The notes: generated from the letters alone by a model not told the origin. A DNA stretch of 64,000 nucleotides from Marinobacterium_A aestuariivivens (GCF_042661465.1 NZ_JBHSWE010000001.1:868001-932000), one strand, 5' to 3'; counted from the stretch's first letter, positions 28,510-39,842 are shown. A program made the numbers and translations.

Positions 28510-29138
28510 TCAGCCGGCGCTGCGGCTCTGCGGCAGACGGTTCAAGAAGGATAGCTCGAACCAGTACTGTTGCCGATCATAGCCGATTTTCACCCGACTC
28601 AGCGATCCCGTGTCGATCCGCAGCTGCGACCAGGCGGAGGGCGGCAATTGCAGCCGGCGTCCGATCAGGGCCCGGATGACGCCGCCGTGGGTCACCAGCA
28701 GCAGATGTTCTGCGGACTGCCGGAGCAGCCGTTGCTCGAGCGCCCCGATGCGATGACAGAGCGCGGCAATGGTTTCGCCCCCGGGGGCGGATGCGCATCG
28801 GGGTCCTGCCAGAAGGCCAGCACAGCCGGACGTTCGTCCTGCCAGACCTCGTCGTAGCGGCGCCCGTCCCAGGCACCGAAATCGTACTCGATCAGGGCGG
28901 GCTCATCGTCGGCTTCGAGTGCCAGCTGTCGCGCGATCTGCTGCGCCGCCTCGCGACAACGATGCAGCGGCGAACTGAGAATATGCTGCCAGCCCGGGTT
29001 TTCACTTCCCCATTCACTGCCCCACTGCAGCATCCGGGCCATCCCCTCGGGCGTCAACGGCGGATCGATACGCCCGCGGTAACGGTCGGCCCCCTCGGCC
29101 TCGCCGTGGCGCAGCAGGTCGAGCGTCAACACCTTCAA
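28510..29138 (-). CDS. cobC: Alpha-ribazole phosphatase / phosphoglycerate-mutase-like (frameshifted)
   Basis: A histidine phosphatase of cobalamin nucleotide-loop assembly. The catalytic LLRHGEAEGADRYRG is at residue 9, SSPLHRCREAA near 55, and the second histidine is in LLVTHGGVIRAL after repairing a break in the CCCCCGGGGG run near 28785. The start overlaps the cobT stop by four bases. It is the last gene of a btuF-cobU-cobT-cobC series, which supports CobC over a general phosphatase. Confidence 0.85.
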
Positions 29139-30189
29139 GCGCTGCCCGCCGAAACGCCGGCCTCGTCGAAGGTCGCCATCTCGCCATGCAGCCGGCAGGC
29201 GCTCTGCAGCAGCGGCCAGACCAGAGCGGCGCCGCTGCCCTCCCCAGGCGCATATCGAGCGCCAGCAGCGGTGTTGCCCCGAGCGTCTCGAGCAGCGCCT
29301 TGTGACCGGGCTCGGCGGAGCGGTGGCTGTAGAGCAGCCAGGGCGACAACTGCGGCTGTATACGTACCGCCAGCAGCGCCGCCACCGTGCTGATGAAACC
29401 GTCGACCAGTACAGGCATCCCCAGCTGTCCGGCCCGAAGGTAGGCGCCTGTCATCGCGGCGATTTCGAATCCCCCAGACAACGCAGCAGCGCGACGGGGT
29501 CGGTCCCGGCGGCACGGTGCAGCCCGAGGGCCTGGCGTATCAGGCTCAGCTTGAGCGTCAGCCCCGCCCCTCGACTCCCGTGCCCGGCCCAAGCAGGGTC
29601 TCGGGTGCCCGGTCCAGCAGCGCCGCGGCCAGCGCCGTCGCCGATGTGGTATTGCCGATCCCCATTTCGCCGGCAATGAAGAGATCGGCGTTCGCCCCAC
29701 GGGCCTGGTCGACCCGCCCGGCCCCCGTATCGAGCGCGGCGCCGAGCTGATCCTCCGTCATCGCCGGCTGCCGGCTGATATCCGCCGTGCCGGGCCCGAG
29801 CACCCGGGCGACCACCACTGGGTGCGCCGGCAGCGGCTCCACGGTGCCGAGATTGACGACTTCGAAGCGGGCGCTGCTGTGACGGGCCAGTACCGAGATG
29901 GCGGCGCCGCCGGAAGCAAAATTCAGGATCATCTGCGCCGTGACCGCCTGGGGATAGGCGGAAACCCCTGCCGCCGCGATACCATGGTCGGCCGCGAAGA
30001 CACTGATATGGCAACGCTCTAGTCGCGGACAGACCCTTCCCTGCAATCCCGCCAGGCGGATCGCAATCGCCTCGAGCCCGCCGAGGGCGCCGGCCGGCTT
30101 GGTCAGGCGCTGCTGGCGCGCGCGGGCACCGGCCTCGGCGACAGCATCGGTTTTTTTACCGGCTGCGAAAGCCAGGATCGCGTCATCAT
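29135..30189 (-). CDS. cobT: Nicotinate-nucleotide-dimethylbenzimidazole phosphoribosyltransferase (four frameshifts)
   Basis: CobT activates the lower ligand base for cobalamin. Segments in order are QQRLTKPAGALGGLE, FAADHGIAAAGVSAYPQAVT, GEMGIGNTTSATAL, GGFEIAAMTGAYLRAGQ and VLVDGFISTVAALLAV, all CobT hallmarks, but spread over different frames. One-base losses near 30155 (A run), 29570, 29470 and 29240 explain the breaks. The start ATG (30189) overlaps the cobU stop with GGAGGTGAA just before it. Repaired length is about 350 residues. Confidence 0.88.
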
Positions 30190-30698
30190 TTCACCTCCAG
30201 CGGCAGACCGGCTACCGTCAGGGTCACCCGGTCGCACAGCTGCGCCAGTCGCTGGTGCAGCCAGCCGGTTTGGTCCTGAAAGCGCCGGCTCAGCTCGCCC
30301 ATCGGCACGATACCGGAACCGACCTCGTTGCTGACCATAATCAGCTGGCCGCCGCTGTTGCCGGCCAGCCCGTACAGCGCCGCGAGTTCCCGTTCCAGCG
30401 CCTCGCTGTCATCGTCCAGCAACAGGTTGGTCAGCCAGAGGGTCAGGCAGTCCACCAGCACGCAGTAGCCTTCAGCCAGCAGCGGCGCCACTGCCTGGGC
30501 CAGCTGCCGCGGCGCTTCGACGACCGCCCAGTCGGCCGGCCGCTCGGCCCGATGGCGTGCAATACGCGCCTGCATCTCCGGATCCGCTCCCGGCTCCATC
30601 GTCACCACCAGCGCGACCGGTCGGCCGCTCTCGAGGGCACGGGCTTCCGCCAGCCGGCTCTTGCCGGAGCGGGCCCCGCCCAGTATCAGTTGTTTCAC
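30186..30698 (-). CDS. cobU: Adenosylcobinamide kinase / adenosylcobinamide-phosphate guanylyltransferase
   Basis: An intact 170-residue bifunctional enzyme that phosphorylates and then guanylates adenosylcobinamide. Walker A is GGARSGKSRLAE, the active histidine lies in IARHRAERPADW, and VLVDCLTLWLTNLL and MVSNEVGSGIVPM complete the family pattern. It overlaps btuF upstream and cobT downstream by four bases each. Confidence 0.95.
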   Translation of the reverse strand: MKQLILGGARSGKSRLAEARALESGRPVALVVTMEPGADPEMQARIARHRAERPADWAVVEAPRQLAQAVAPLLAEGYCVLVDCLTLWLTNLLLDDDSEALERELAALYGLAGNSGGQLIMVSNEVGSGIVPMGELSRRFQDQTGWLHQRLAQLCDRVTLTVAGLPLEVK

Positions 30699-31600
30699 TT
30701 ACCGTCTCCATTGTCGGCACGCCCGAGTCTGCGACGGGCGTCATCAAGATAAAGGCACAGCTGTTCGGCCCCCGAGACGGCGCGCAGCGTGGCCCGGTGC
30801 ATCCAGTCGGCCTCGAGCTGATAGAAGAGCCGGTGCCGTACAGCCGGCAGCTGTGGCCAGCGCTGCCAGCGCTCGATCCAGTCGTCGGGTGCTTCCTCGG
30901 TGGTACTGAGGATCACCTCGGGACTGGCCGCCAGCACCGCTTCCACGCTCAGCTGAGGCGCCACTTCGGGGCGATCGGCAAAGGGGTTCGCGCCTCCGCA
31001 GATCCGCAGCATCCGGTCGACCAGCTGGGACGCATTGACGGTCATCAGCGGCTCATGCCAGAGCTGATAGAAGACCCTCACCGGTGCGGCATCTCGATAA
31101 CCCGATTGCAGTCGCGATACCCGCTGCTCGAGCTCGGATGCCACCGCTTCGGCATTCCGCTCGAGGCCCGTCAGGCGACCGAACAGACGCAGCTGGGCGG
31201 CGATGCCGGCGAAGCTCTGCGGATCGGACTCGAACACCGGGATACCGAACTGTCGCAGACGCTCCAGCTGGACGGGATCGTTGCCCGGCGGCCAGGCGAT
31301 CACCAGGTCCGGCTCCAGTGCCAGAGCCTGTTCGAGGCTGAGCCGCTGATAGTCGCCGATGCGCTGAATCGACTGTGCTTGCGGCGGGTAGTCGCTGTAA
31401 CTGACCGTACCGACGATGCGCGGACCGGCGCCGATGCTGAACAGGTTTTCGGTGATGTGGGGCGCCAGTGCCAGTATGCGCCGGGCCGGCTGGGCCAGCT
31501 CGACCCTGTGACCGGCATCATCCACCAGCTGGATCGCTGCCGTGACCGGTAGCGCGAAAATCAGCCACAACAGCTTTATTAAAATGTATTTTTTGCACAT
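30695..31600 (-). CDS. btuF: Cobalamin-binding periplasmic protein (BtuF-like)
   Basis: A 301-residue protein with an N-terminal hydrophobic export signal (LIKLLWLIFALPVTAA) and the TroA-like fold of helical-backbone binding proteins: RRILALAPHITENLFSIGAG, YSDYPPQAQSIQRIGDYQ, DLVIAWPPGN and VNASQLVDRMLRICGGAN. It delivers cobalamin or cobinamide to an ABC importer, but btuCD are not in this window. It heads the salvage operon. Only 48 bp separate it from divergent nnrS, too little for a cobalamin riboswitch. A heme- or siderophore-binding role is less likely given its operon. Confidence 0.88.
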   Translation of the reverse strand: MCKKYILIKLLWLIFALPVTAAIQLVDDAGHRVELAQPARRILALAPHITENLFSIGAGPRIVGTVSYSDYPPQAQSIQRIGDYQRLSLEQALALEPDLVIAWPPGNDPVQLERLRQFGIPVFESDPQSFAGIAAQLRLFGRLTGLERNAEAVASELEQRVSRLQSGYRDAAPVRVFYQLWHEPLMTVNASQLVDRMLRICGGANPFADRPEVAPQLSVEAVLAASPEVILSTTEEAPDDWIERWQRWPQLPAVRHRLFYQLEADWMHRATLRAVSGAEQLCLYLDDARRRLGRADNGDGK

Positions 31601-31648
31601 AATAAGCTTCAGTCAACGAGCAGCCCGAATTCTATCAGGAGAGTGCCC

Positions 31649-32823
31649 ATGATACCGCTGCAGGAACGGCGCATTCCAACCGCCTTTTCCCTCTTCAATC
31701 TCGCCTTCCGGCCGTTTTTCCTGTCGGCAGGTCTCGCCGGCATCCTCCTCATCGGTTACTGGATGCTCAGCTTCGACTCCACCACGGCGGCCCACTACTA
31801 TGGCGCGGGCCTCTACTGGCACGGTCATGAAATGCTGTTCGGTTTTACCATCGCCGTCATTGCCGGCTTCCTGCTCACGGCGGTACGCAACTGGACATCG
31901 ATTCAGACCCTGCACGGTCCTTGGCTGGCCGCCCTGACGCTGGTCTGGGTTGCCGGGCGCCTGACGCCCTTCACGCCGCTGCCGGACCTGCTGATCGCCG
32001 CTTCGGACCTGATCTTCCTGCCGCTGCTCGCCGCGGCCATCGCCTGGCCGGTGCTGCGGGCCGGGAACTACCGCAACCTGGTGTTCCTGGGACTGTTGGC
32101 CGGCTTCCTTGTCGCCAATCTGCTGGTTCACCTGGAACTGCTCGGCCTTACCCAGGCGACCGCCCTCACCGGGCTGCATATCGGACTCTACCTGGTGGTG
32201 GTGATGCTGCTGCTGATGGGCGGACGGGTGATTCCGTTCTTCACCGAGCGCGGTCTCGGCCAGTTCGAGGCACGTCGCCACCCTGGCTGGAGCGCCTGGT
32301 CGTTCCGCTGGCGGTGCTCTGGGCCCTGGCCAGTGCGCTGGAATGGACGTTGCCGGCGCTGGTGCTGACCGCCCTGAACCTGGTGCTCCATGGCATCCGC
32401 CAGGCGGGCTGGCTGACACCGCGCATTGCGCGGGTGCCATTGCTGTGGATTCTTCACCTGGGCTACCTGTTCGTCACCCTTGGCTTTGCACTGCAACTGA
32501 TGGCCGCCGCCGGCTGGCTCTCCGGTTCGCTGGCGCTGCATGCCTTCGCCGCCGGCGCCATCGGCAGCCTGACCCTCGGCATGATGGCCCGGGTCTCGCT
32601 CGGCCACACCGGAAGGCCACTGCAGGTACCGGCCACCGTGGTCGCCGCCTTTGCCCTGATACTGCTGGCCGGCGCCGCCCGGGTGCTGCTGCCGCTGCTG
32701 CCGGTTTCCTACGCGTTCGCCATTCAGCTGGCCGGCGGCCTCTGGATGCTCGCCTGGCTGCTGTTTCTCGTCCATTACAGCCGCATACTGATCCAGCCCC
32801 GGGTCGACGGTCTCTTTGGCTGA
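31649..32823 (+). CDS. nnrS: NnrS family haem-copper membrane protein (frameshifted)
   Basis: About 391 residues with roughly twelve membrane helices. Family marks are FNLAFRPFFLSAG near the start, GLYWHGHEMLFGFTIAVIAGFL (haem ligands), VGGRVIPFFTERG-like MGGRVIPFFTERG, and GAIGSLTLGMMARVSLGHTGR. NnrS protects against nitrosative stress in related bacteria. A lost C near 32280-32284 splits the gene. AGGAG seven bases upstream fixes the ATG at 31649. Confidence 0.88.
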
Positions 32824-32928
32824 GTAAAAGTGACGGGGCACCGTCCAGAATGTACCTCGAATAGGCTTTGGCGATCGATTGTTTTATTCTATGGGGCTAT
32901 CTGTGAAATCCAGCTGTGAGGATTGACT

Positions 32929-33519
32929 GTGGAACAGACCAGTATTTGGATCATCGGCATCGTAGCGCTCGCCATCGGCGGCCTTATCGGTTATCTGCTC
33001 GGACGCTCAGGCTCGGACGCCGGCGAACGCCAGACGCTTCAGCGTCAGCTTGACGAGGCGCGCGAAGAGCTTGGCGGCTACAAGCAGGAAGTGACCGAGC
33101 ATTTCGAGAAAACCGCCGAACTGGTCAATCAGCTGACCCAGTCCTACCGCGACGTGCACCAGCATCTGGCCCAGGGCGCCCAGACCCTCGGCGCCAGCGA
33201 AGCGGCCCGCCTGGCGCTCAAGGATGTCATGCAGCCACGCCTCGAAGAGACCGAAGAGGAAAGCCCCCGGGAAGCTGCCGAAGGCCGTGACGAGGCGGCG
33301 CCGATTCCGGTGATCACCGACGTGGTGGAGAACGAAGAGGCCGAGAAGATGCCGGAGCCGCCGCGCGACTACGCCACCAAGGCGGCCGACGAAGAGGGCA
33401 CCCTGTCCGAGCGCTACGGCCTGGACAGCGACAAGGACGAGGGAGAGGACGTGCGCGACCCGTCGCAGCTGGCCGAGCTCAAGCGCAGGCAGAAGGCGAC
33501 CGAGGAAGTTGCCGGTTGA
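32929..33519 (+). CDS. zapG: YhcB/ZapG-like (DUF1043) inner-membrane protein
   Basis: One N-terminal helix (IWIIGIVALAIGGLIGYLLG) is followed by a coiled-coil cytoplasmic region (RQTLQRQLDEAREELGGYKQ, FEKTAELVNQLTQSYRDVHQHLAQGA), the DUF1043 pattern, and an acidic, disordered tail. In E. coli the protein links cell division and envelope growth. The GTG at 32929 has GAGG eight bases upstream; the in-frame TTG at 32923 is too close to it. Confidence 0.85.
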   Translation: MEQTSIWIIGIVALAIGGLIGYLLGRSGSDAGERQTLQRQLDEAREELGGYKQEVTEHFEKTAELVNQLTQSYRDVHQHLAQGAQTLGASEAARLALKDVMQPRLEETEEESPREAAEGRDEAAPIPVITDVVENEEAEKMPEPPRDYATKAADEEGTLSERYGLDSDKDEGEDVRDPSQLAELKRRQKATEEVAG

Positions 33520-33645
33520 CGGAGGTGACAGCCTGGGTTTGACGTCGGGTTATGCGGGAACCCACCCGGTGGGCGAATGACCACCGCACAGGCCTTGGGA
33601 ATTCGCCCGGAGGACCGGGCTCCCACGGACCTGTCACCTTGTCAC

Positions 33646-34406
33646 TCAGACCGGATTGTCGATATCGACGAAACGGAATTCGATCCCGAAGCGCTGCGCC
33701 AGATGCTCGCCCAGGGCCTGGACACCGTAGCGCTCGGTCGCATGATGACCCGCGGCGATGTAGTGCAGACCGTTTTCCCGGGCGCTGTGCACCGTTGGCT
33801 CGGAAATCTCACCGGACAGGTAGGCCTCGACGCCCTGCGCCACCGCCTGTTCGATATAGCCCTGGGCCGCGCCGGTACACCAGGCCAGCCGCTCGATCGG
33901 CTGACCGCCCCCTCGATGCACTGCGGCGTGCGCCCGAGCACCTTTTCCACCCGCTGCGCAAACTCGGCCAGGGTCGCAGGCGTCTCGAGACGCCCCACCA
34001 GCCCCACTGAACGCGGGTTGTCCGGCTCCAGGTCCCCCTCGACCGTCAGCCCCAGGCGCTGGGCGAGCTGGACGTTGTTGCCGTATAACGGATGGACATC
34101 AAGCGGCAGATGGTAGGCCAGCAGGCTGATGTCCTGCTGCAGCAGCGTCGCCAGGCGGCGTTTCTTGATACCGCGAATGCGGCTGTCCTCGCCCTTCCAG
34201 AAGTAACCGTGGTGCACCAGCACCAGGTCGGCCTGCCAGGCCATGGCTTCGTCCAGCAGGGCCTGGCAGGCCGTGACACCGCCGACGATGCGCTGTACCT
34301 GCGGCCGCCCCTCCACCTGAAGACCATTGGGGCAGTAGTCGGCAATTTTGTGGCTTTGCATCAGCTCGTCGCAATACCGCACCAGCTGACCGAGTTCAAT
34401 CGACAT
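33646..34406 (-). CDS. NIF3-like dinuclear metal protein (frameshifted)
   Basis: This YbgI/NIF3 family protein has ADYCPNGLQVEG and VTACQALLDEAMAWQADLVLVHHGYFWKGE (metal ligands His-His) in the first half. After repairing a lost base in the C run near 33905, the second half carries CTGAAQGYIEQAV, YLSGEISEP and YIAAGHHATERYG with the remaining ligands. Repaired length is about 254 residues. Often called GTP cyclohydrolase I type 2, but its in-vivo reaction is not settled. It is divergent from the protease gene that follows. Confidence 0.88.
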
Positions 34407-34493
34407 ATGCGCTTCCTTCAGCCCGGAATTCACAACAGTTGTTTACCCGACGTATAATTGCATGATTTCACACGACAATCATCCGAGCTGCCC

Positions 34494-35641
<1,148 letters not shown>

Positions 35642-35644
<3 letters not shown>

Positions 35645-35767
35645 GGTGGAATGAGCACCGAAGGTGCGAATTCCACCGGTGGCTTCAGGTGACTACGAAG
35701 TTTGTTTGTGCTCGCTCCGCTGCCTGCTGATATCACCGGTGGAATTCGCAGGCTCATTCCACCCTAC
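35642..35767 (-). repeat. TAGGGTGGAATGAGC repeat, copy a
   Basis: About 126 bp with inverse ends TAGGGTGGAATGAGC and GCTCATTCCACCCTA. Its reverse complement matches 52991-53119 along the whole length, including GATATCA-CAGGCAGCGGAG and CAAACTTCG in the middle. It begins in the algW stop codon and lies between the convergent algW and hisD genes. Confidence 0.85.
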
Positions 35768-35770
35768 GGG

Positions 35771-37080
35771 TCAATCCGCCTTTATCCGATACTCGGCCGA
35801 ACGCGCATGGGCGGTCAGGCCTTCGCCACGGGCCAGGGTCGAGGCGACCGACCCCAGCGACGAAGCGCCGTCGGCGGAAAACTGGATCAGCGACGAGCGC
35901 TTCTGGAAATCATAGACCCCCAGCGGCGACGAGAAACGGGCAGTGCCCGACGTCGGCAGCACATGGTTCGGACCCGCGCAGTAATCGCCCAGGGCTTCGG
36001 CCGTATAGCGGCCCATGAAGATGGCCCCGGCGTGGCGAATCCGCGGCAGCAGTGCCTGCGGATCCTCGACCGACACTTCCAGGTGCTCCGGCGCGACACG
36101 GTTCGACACCTCCACCGCCTGCTCCAGATCCCGGACCTTGATCAGCGCCGCCCGGTTGCGCAGCGAGGTCTCGATGATTTCGCGCCGCTCCATGGTCGGC
36201 AGCAGCCGCAGCATGCTCTGCTCGACGCGGTCGAGGTAATCGTCATCGGGGCAGACCAGGATCGACTGGGCGTCCTCGTCATGCTCGGCCTGGGAGAACA
36301 GATCCATCGCCACCCAGTCCGGATCGGTCTTGCCGTCGCAGATCACCAGGATCTCCGAGGGGCCGGCGATCATGTCGATGCCGACCAGGCCGAATACCGC
36401 CTTCTTCGCCGTGGCGACGAAGATGTTGCCGGGGCCGACGATCTTGTCGACAGCCGGCACCGTCTCGGTGCCGTAGGCCAGCGCCGCCACCGCCTGGGCA
36501 CCACCGATGCAGAAGACACGGTCGACGCCGGCCGGGCCGCCGCCGCCAGCACCAGCTCGTTGAGTTCACCGCCCGGAGTCGGCACCACCATGATGATTTC
36601 GCGAACACCGGCGACCCGTGCCGGCATGGCGTTCATCAGCACCGACGACGGATAGGCCGCCTTGCCGCCCGGAACATAGATGCCCACCCGGTCCATCGGC
36701 GTCACCTGCTGGCCCAGCAGGGTACCGTCGGCCTCGGTATAGCTCCAGGACTCGCCCTTCTGCCGCTCATGGTAGCTCCGGACCCGCGCAGCCGCTTCTT
36801 CCAGCGCCTCGCGCTGCAAGGCCGGCAAGCCTCCGAGCGCCTGTTCGAGACGCTCGCGGCTGAGTTCGAGCTCGGCCATTTCGGTGGCGTCGAGACGGTC
36901 GAAGCGATTGCTGTATTCGATAACGGCGGCATCGCCCTCGGTGCGCACCCGCGCGAGGATCTCGTTGACGATGGCGTTGACCTTGTCGTCGGACACCGAC
37001 TCCCAGGCCAGCAGACCGGAAAGCGCCTGCTCGAAGTCTGGCTGGCTCGCATCGAGCCGCTGAACACTCAGTTCGGACAT
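35771..37080 (-). CDS. hisD: Histidinol dehydrogenase (frameshifted)
   Basis: The enzyme performs the last two steps of histidine synthesis. DRVGIYVPGGKAAYPSSVLM and GVREIIMVVPTPGG are in the N-terminal half. After repairing a base lost near 36535 come VDKIVGPGNIFVATAKK, GPSEILVICDG (zinc site), DLFSQAEHDEDAQSIL (catalytic Glu/His) and GPNHVLPTSGTARFSS. Repaired length is about 437 residues. The ATG at 37080 has GGAGG six bases upstream and abuts the hisG stop. Confidence 0.93.
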
Positions 37081-37082
37081 AA

Positions 37083-37727
37083 TCAACCTCCGCGCCGCGA
37101 TGCGACGGCTTTTGCCATGCCGTCGACAATCGGCTGAATCTGATCGTATTTCATTTTCATCGACGCCTGCCCCACCACCAGGCGGGAGCTGATTGGCGCG
37201 ATCAGCTCGAGCGGCTCAAGGCCATTGGCGCGCAGGGTGTTGCCGGTATCGACGATATCGACAATCTGGTCGGCCAGCCCCATGATCGGGGCCAGCTCCA
37301 TGGCACCGTAAAGCTTGATGATATCGACCTGGAGCCCCTGGCGGGCGAAGTACTCCTTGGTGATATTGACGAACTTGGTCGCGATCCGCAGTCTTCCGGA
37401 CACCGGCGCCGCCCCGACCAGGCCCGCGGTCATCAGCCGGCAGCGGGAGATCTCCAGGTCCAGCGGCTCGTAGAGGCCTTCACCGCCATGTTCCATCAGC
37501 ACATCCTTGCCCGAGATGCCCATATCGGCGCCGCCGTACTCGACATAGGTCGGTACATCGGTGGCGCGGATGACCACGAGCTTCACATGCGACTGGTTGG
37601 TGTCGAAGATCAGCTTGCGGCTGCTGAAGATATCTTCGGCCGGCGTGATACCGGCGGCTTCCAGCAGCGGCAGGGTCTCTTTCAGGATACGCCCCTTCGA
37701 GAGCGCGATGGTCAGCGGTTGCGTCAT
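37083..37727 (-). CDS. hisG: ATP phosphoribosyltransferase, short form
   Basis: An intact 214-residue HisG, the first enzyme of histidine synthesis. Motifs include LSKGRILKETLPLLEAAGI, GADMGISGKDVLMEHG and IVDIVDTGNTLRANGL. It lacks the C-terminal regulatory domain of the ~300-residue form, so by family knowledge it needs a separate HisZ subunit, not in this window. It lies between murA and hisD, the usual order in this group. Confidence 0.95.
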   Translation of the reverse strand: MTQPLTIALSKGRILKETLPLLEAAGITPAEDIFSSRKLIFDTNQSHVKLVVIRATDVPTYVEYGGADMGISGKDVLMEHGGEGLYEPLDLEISRCRLMTAGLVGAAPVSGRLRIATKFVNITKEYFARQGLQVDIIKLYGAMELAPIMGLADQIVDIVDTGNTLRANGLEPLELIAPISSRLVVGQASMKMKYDQIQPIVDGMAKAVASRRGG

Positions 37728-37747
37728 AAGTCCTCTGTCAGAATGAT

Positions 37748-39010
37748 CTAGCCCGGTACACGGCGGATGCGCGCGCCCAGCAGCCGCAGTTTTTCTTCAA
37801 TGCATTCGTAGCCGCGATCGATATGGTAGATGCGGTCGATCAGGGTGTCGCCGTCGGCAACCAGCGCCGCGATCACGAGGCTCGCCGAGGCCCGCAGATC
37901 CGTGGCCATCACCGGGGCGCCCTTGAGCCGCGCGACGCCCTCGATGATGGCGGTATGGCCGTCGATGGTGACATTGGCGCCCATGCGCAGCATCTCCTGC
38001 ATGTGCATGAAACGGTTCTCGAAAATGGTTTCCTTGATCCGGCCAACACCCTCGGCAACGGCGTTCAGGGCTGAGAACTGCGCCTGCATGTCGGTCGGAA
38101 ATGCCGGATAGGGCGCGGTGGTGATACTGACCGCCTTCGGTCGCTGCCCCTTCATGTCGAGTTCGATCCAGTCCTCGCCGCAGCTGATCTCGGCGCCGGC
38201 CTCGGTCAGTTTCTGCAGCACCGCATCGAGAATATCGGGCTGGGTCTGGTAGCAGCGCACCCGGCCGCCGGTGGCGGCCGCGGCCACCAGGAAGGTGCCG
38301 GTTTCGATACGGTCCGGCTGCACCGAATAGCGGCAGCCCTTGAGGCTCTCGACGCCCTGTACCCGTATGGTGTCGGTACCATGACCGCTGATCTTCGCCC
38401 CCATGGCGATCAGGAAATTCGCCAGGTCGACCACCTCGGGCTCGCGCGCAGCGTTCTCGAGAATGGTTTCGCCATCGGCCAGCGCCGCGGCCATCAGGAT
38501 GTTCTCGGTACCGGTCACCGTGACCATGTCGAAGAACACCCGCGCGCCCTTCAGGCGGCCGTTGCTGCGGGCGTGGATATAGCCACCCTCCACCAGCACC
38601 TCGGCGCCCATCGCTTCGAGGCCGCGGATATGCTGATCCACCGGCCGGCTGCCGATGGCACAGCCACCGGGCAGCGAAACCTGGGCTTCGCCGAAGTGCG
38701 CCAGCAACGGGCCCAGCACCAGAATGGAGGCGCGCATGGTCTTGACCAGATCGTAGGGCGCATGGAATTCCCGGATGCTGCGCGGGTCCACCTCGACGTT
38801 CATTTTCTCGTCGACGATCAGCTCCACGCCCATCCGGCGCACCAGCTCGAGCATGGTGGTGATGTCGTTGAGGTGCGGCAGGTTGCCGATGGTCACCGGC
38901 TCGTCGGCCAGCAGCGTTGCCGCCAGAATCGGCAGCGCGGCGTTCTTGGCACCGGAAATGCGCACGTCACCCTTCAGGGTGACGCCACCCTCGATCAAAA
39001 GCTTGTCCAT
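37748..39010 (-). CDS. murA: UDP-N-acetylglucosamine 1-carboxyvinyltransferase
   Basis: An intact 420-residue MurA, the first committed step of peptidoglycan synthesis. It begins MDKLLIEGGVTLKGDVRISG with KNAALPI. The catalytic cysteine is in LPGGCAIGSRPVDQH near residue 116, which makes it the fosfomycin-sensitive form. The C-terminal repeat ATDLRASASLVIAAL and HIDRGYE complete it. Confidence 0.97.
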   Translation of the reverse strand: MDKLLIEGGVTLKGDVRISGAKNAALPILAATLLADEPVTIGNLPHLNDITTMLELVRRMGVELIVDEKMNVEVDPRSIREFHAPYDLVKTMRASILVLGPLLAHFGEAQVSLPGGCAIGSRPVDQHIRGLEAMGAEVLVEGGYIHARSNGRLKGARVFFDMVTVTGTENILMAAALADGETILENAAREPEVVDLANFLIAMGAKISGHGTDTIRVQGVESLKGCRYSVQPDRIETGTFLVAAAATGGRVRCYQTQPDILDAVLQKLTEAGAEISCGEDWIELDMKGQRPKAVSITTAPYPAFPTDMQAQFSALNAVAEGVGRIKETIFENRFMHMQEMLRMGANVTIDGHTAIIEGVARLKGAPVMATDLRASASLVIAALVADGDTLIDRIYHIDRGYECIEEKLRLLGARIRRVPG

Positions 39011-39062
39011 CAGGACTCCTGTTCTAAAACGACTGACGGGCCAAGGCCCGGCGATCCCGCGA

Positions 39063-39305
39063 TCAGGCCTGTAGCGCCTGCCACTGCTCCGGGGTATAGG
39101 TCTTGATGGTCAGCGCATGGATGGTGCCGTCGGCGATCTGCTGCTGCAGGCACTGATAGACCAGCTGCTGCTTTTTCACCGGCGACAGACCGGCGAACAT
39201 CTCGCCGACGACGGTGACCTGGAAGTCGCAGCCTTCGCCGGCGGGATACACGGTGCAGCCGTCGAGCCGGGATTCGATAATCTGTTTCACTTCTTCAGCT
39301 TGCAT
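39063..39305 (-). CDS. ibaG: BolA-family protein IbaG
   Basis: About 80 residues with EEVKQIIESRLDGCTVYPAG, VVGEMFAGLSPVKKQQLVYQ and HALTIKTYTPEQWQ, the IbaG (YrbA) subgroup of BolA proteins, which work with monothiol glutaredoxins in iron-sulphur handling. Start MQAEEVK is used; an ATG five codons upstream is also in frame. Confidence 0.92.
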   Translation of the reverse strand: MQAEEVKQIIESRLDGCTVYPAGEGCDFQVTVVGEMFAGLSPVKKQQLVYQCLQQQIADGTIHALTIKTYTPEQWQALQA

Positions 39306-39401
39306 GCCGCTCTCCAACATTGAAACTTTTCTTGAACAGGCGCCGAATAATAGCGGAATGCGTGCGAAAAGGCGAAGCCGCCTAAACGGCCGAAACCGTG
39401 T

Positions 39402-39541
39402 AGGATGCCGCAGAACGCAGCGAAGCGCATCATGCTCCGGTGTTGGGCTTCGGCCTGCGGCCTCAGGCCAACCTACATGTCCGCAGTCGCCGAAAACGCC
39501 ATGAAATGCTGCAGAGCACAGCGAAGCGCTTCATGCTCCGG
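39402..39541. repeat. Direct repeat in the ibaG-mlaB gap
   Basis: CGCAGAACGCAGCGAAGCGC followed by ATCATGCTCCGG (about 39409-39440) recurs as CAGAGCACAGCGAAGCGCTT followed by CATGCTCCGG (about 39510-39541). Between them TTGGGCTTCGGCCTGCGGCC and AGGCCAACCTAC form the type of arm seen in the other intergenic repeats. Confidence 0.6.
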
Positions 39542-39545
39542 CAGG

Positions 39546-39842
39546 TCAGGCCGGGAAGATGTGCTCCAGACCCACCAGCCGGGCCACCGACATCAGCTCG
39601 GCCGGTACCTCGCGCGCCTCGAGCACAACGCCCTGGCGCTGTGCTTCGCGCCGGCAGCAGAGCCAGAGCGAGAGTGCCGAGCTGTCGGCGCTTTTGACCG
39701 CCGAGAAGTCCACCACGCAGGTCGGACTTCCGGTGGCGATCAGCTGCTCGAGGCGCTCGCGGATCGCCACCACCGTGGCAAATCGCAGGTCGCCGCTCAG
39801 CCTGAGCTGATCAGGCTCGCGCACCTCGACGAAGGCCTCCAT
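39546..39842 (-). CDS. mlaB: STAS-domain protein of the Mla system
   Basis: A 98-residue STAS domain (RLSGDLRFATVVAIRERL, CVVDFSAVKSADSSALSLWL with the helix-capping serine). It binds the MlaF ATPase and stabilises the inner-membrane MlaFEDB complex. The ATG overlaps the mlaC stop by one base. Confidence 0.9.
   Translation of the reverse strand: MEAFVEVREPDQLRLSGDLRFATVVAIRERLEQLIATGSPTCVVDFSAVKSADSSALSLWLCCRREAQRQGVVLEAREVPAELMSVARLVGLEHIFPA

Noticed and set aside
29135..30189. Reading cobT as a decayed pseudogene
   Set aside because: Every break is repaired by one base in a short run, all active-site segments are intact, and the same error pattern occurs across genes that must work.
31601..31648. 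Possible cobalamin riboswitch before btuF
   Set aside because: The divergent gap is only 48 bp and lacks the B12-box; a riboswitch needs about 200 bases.
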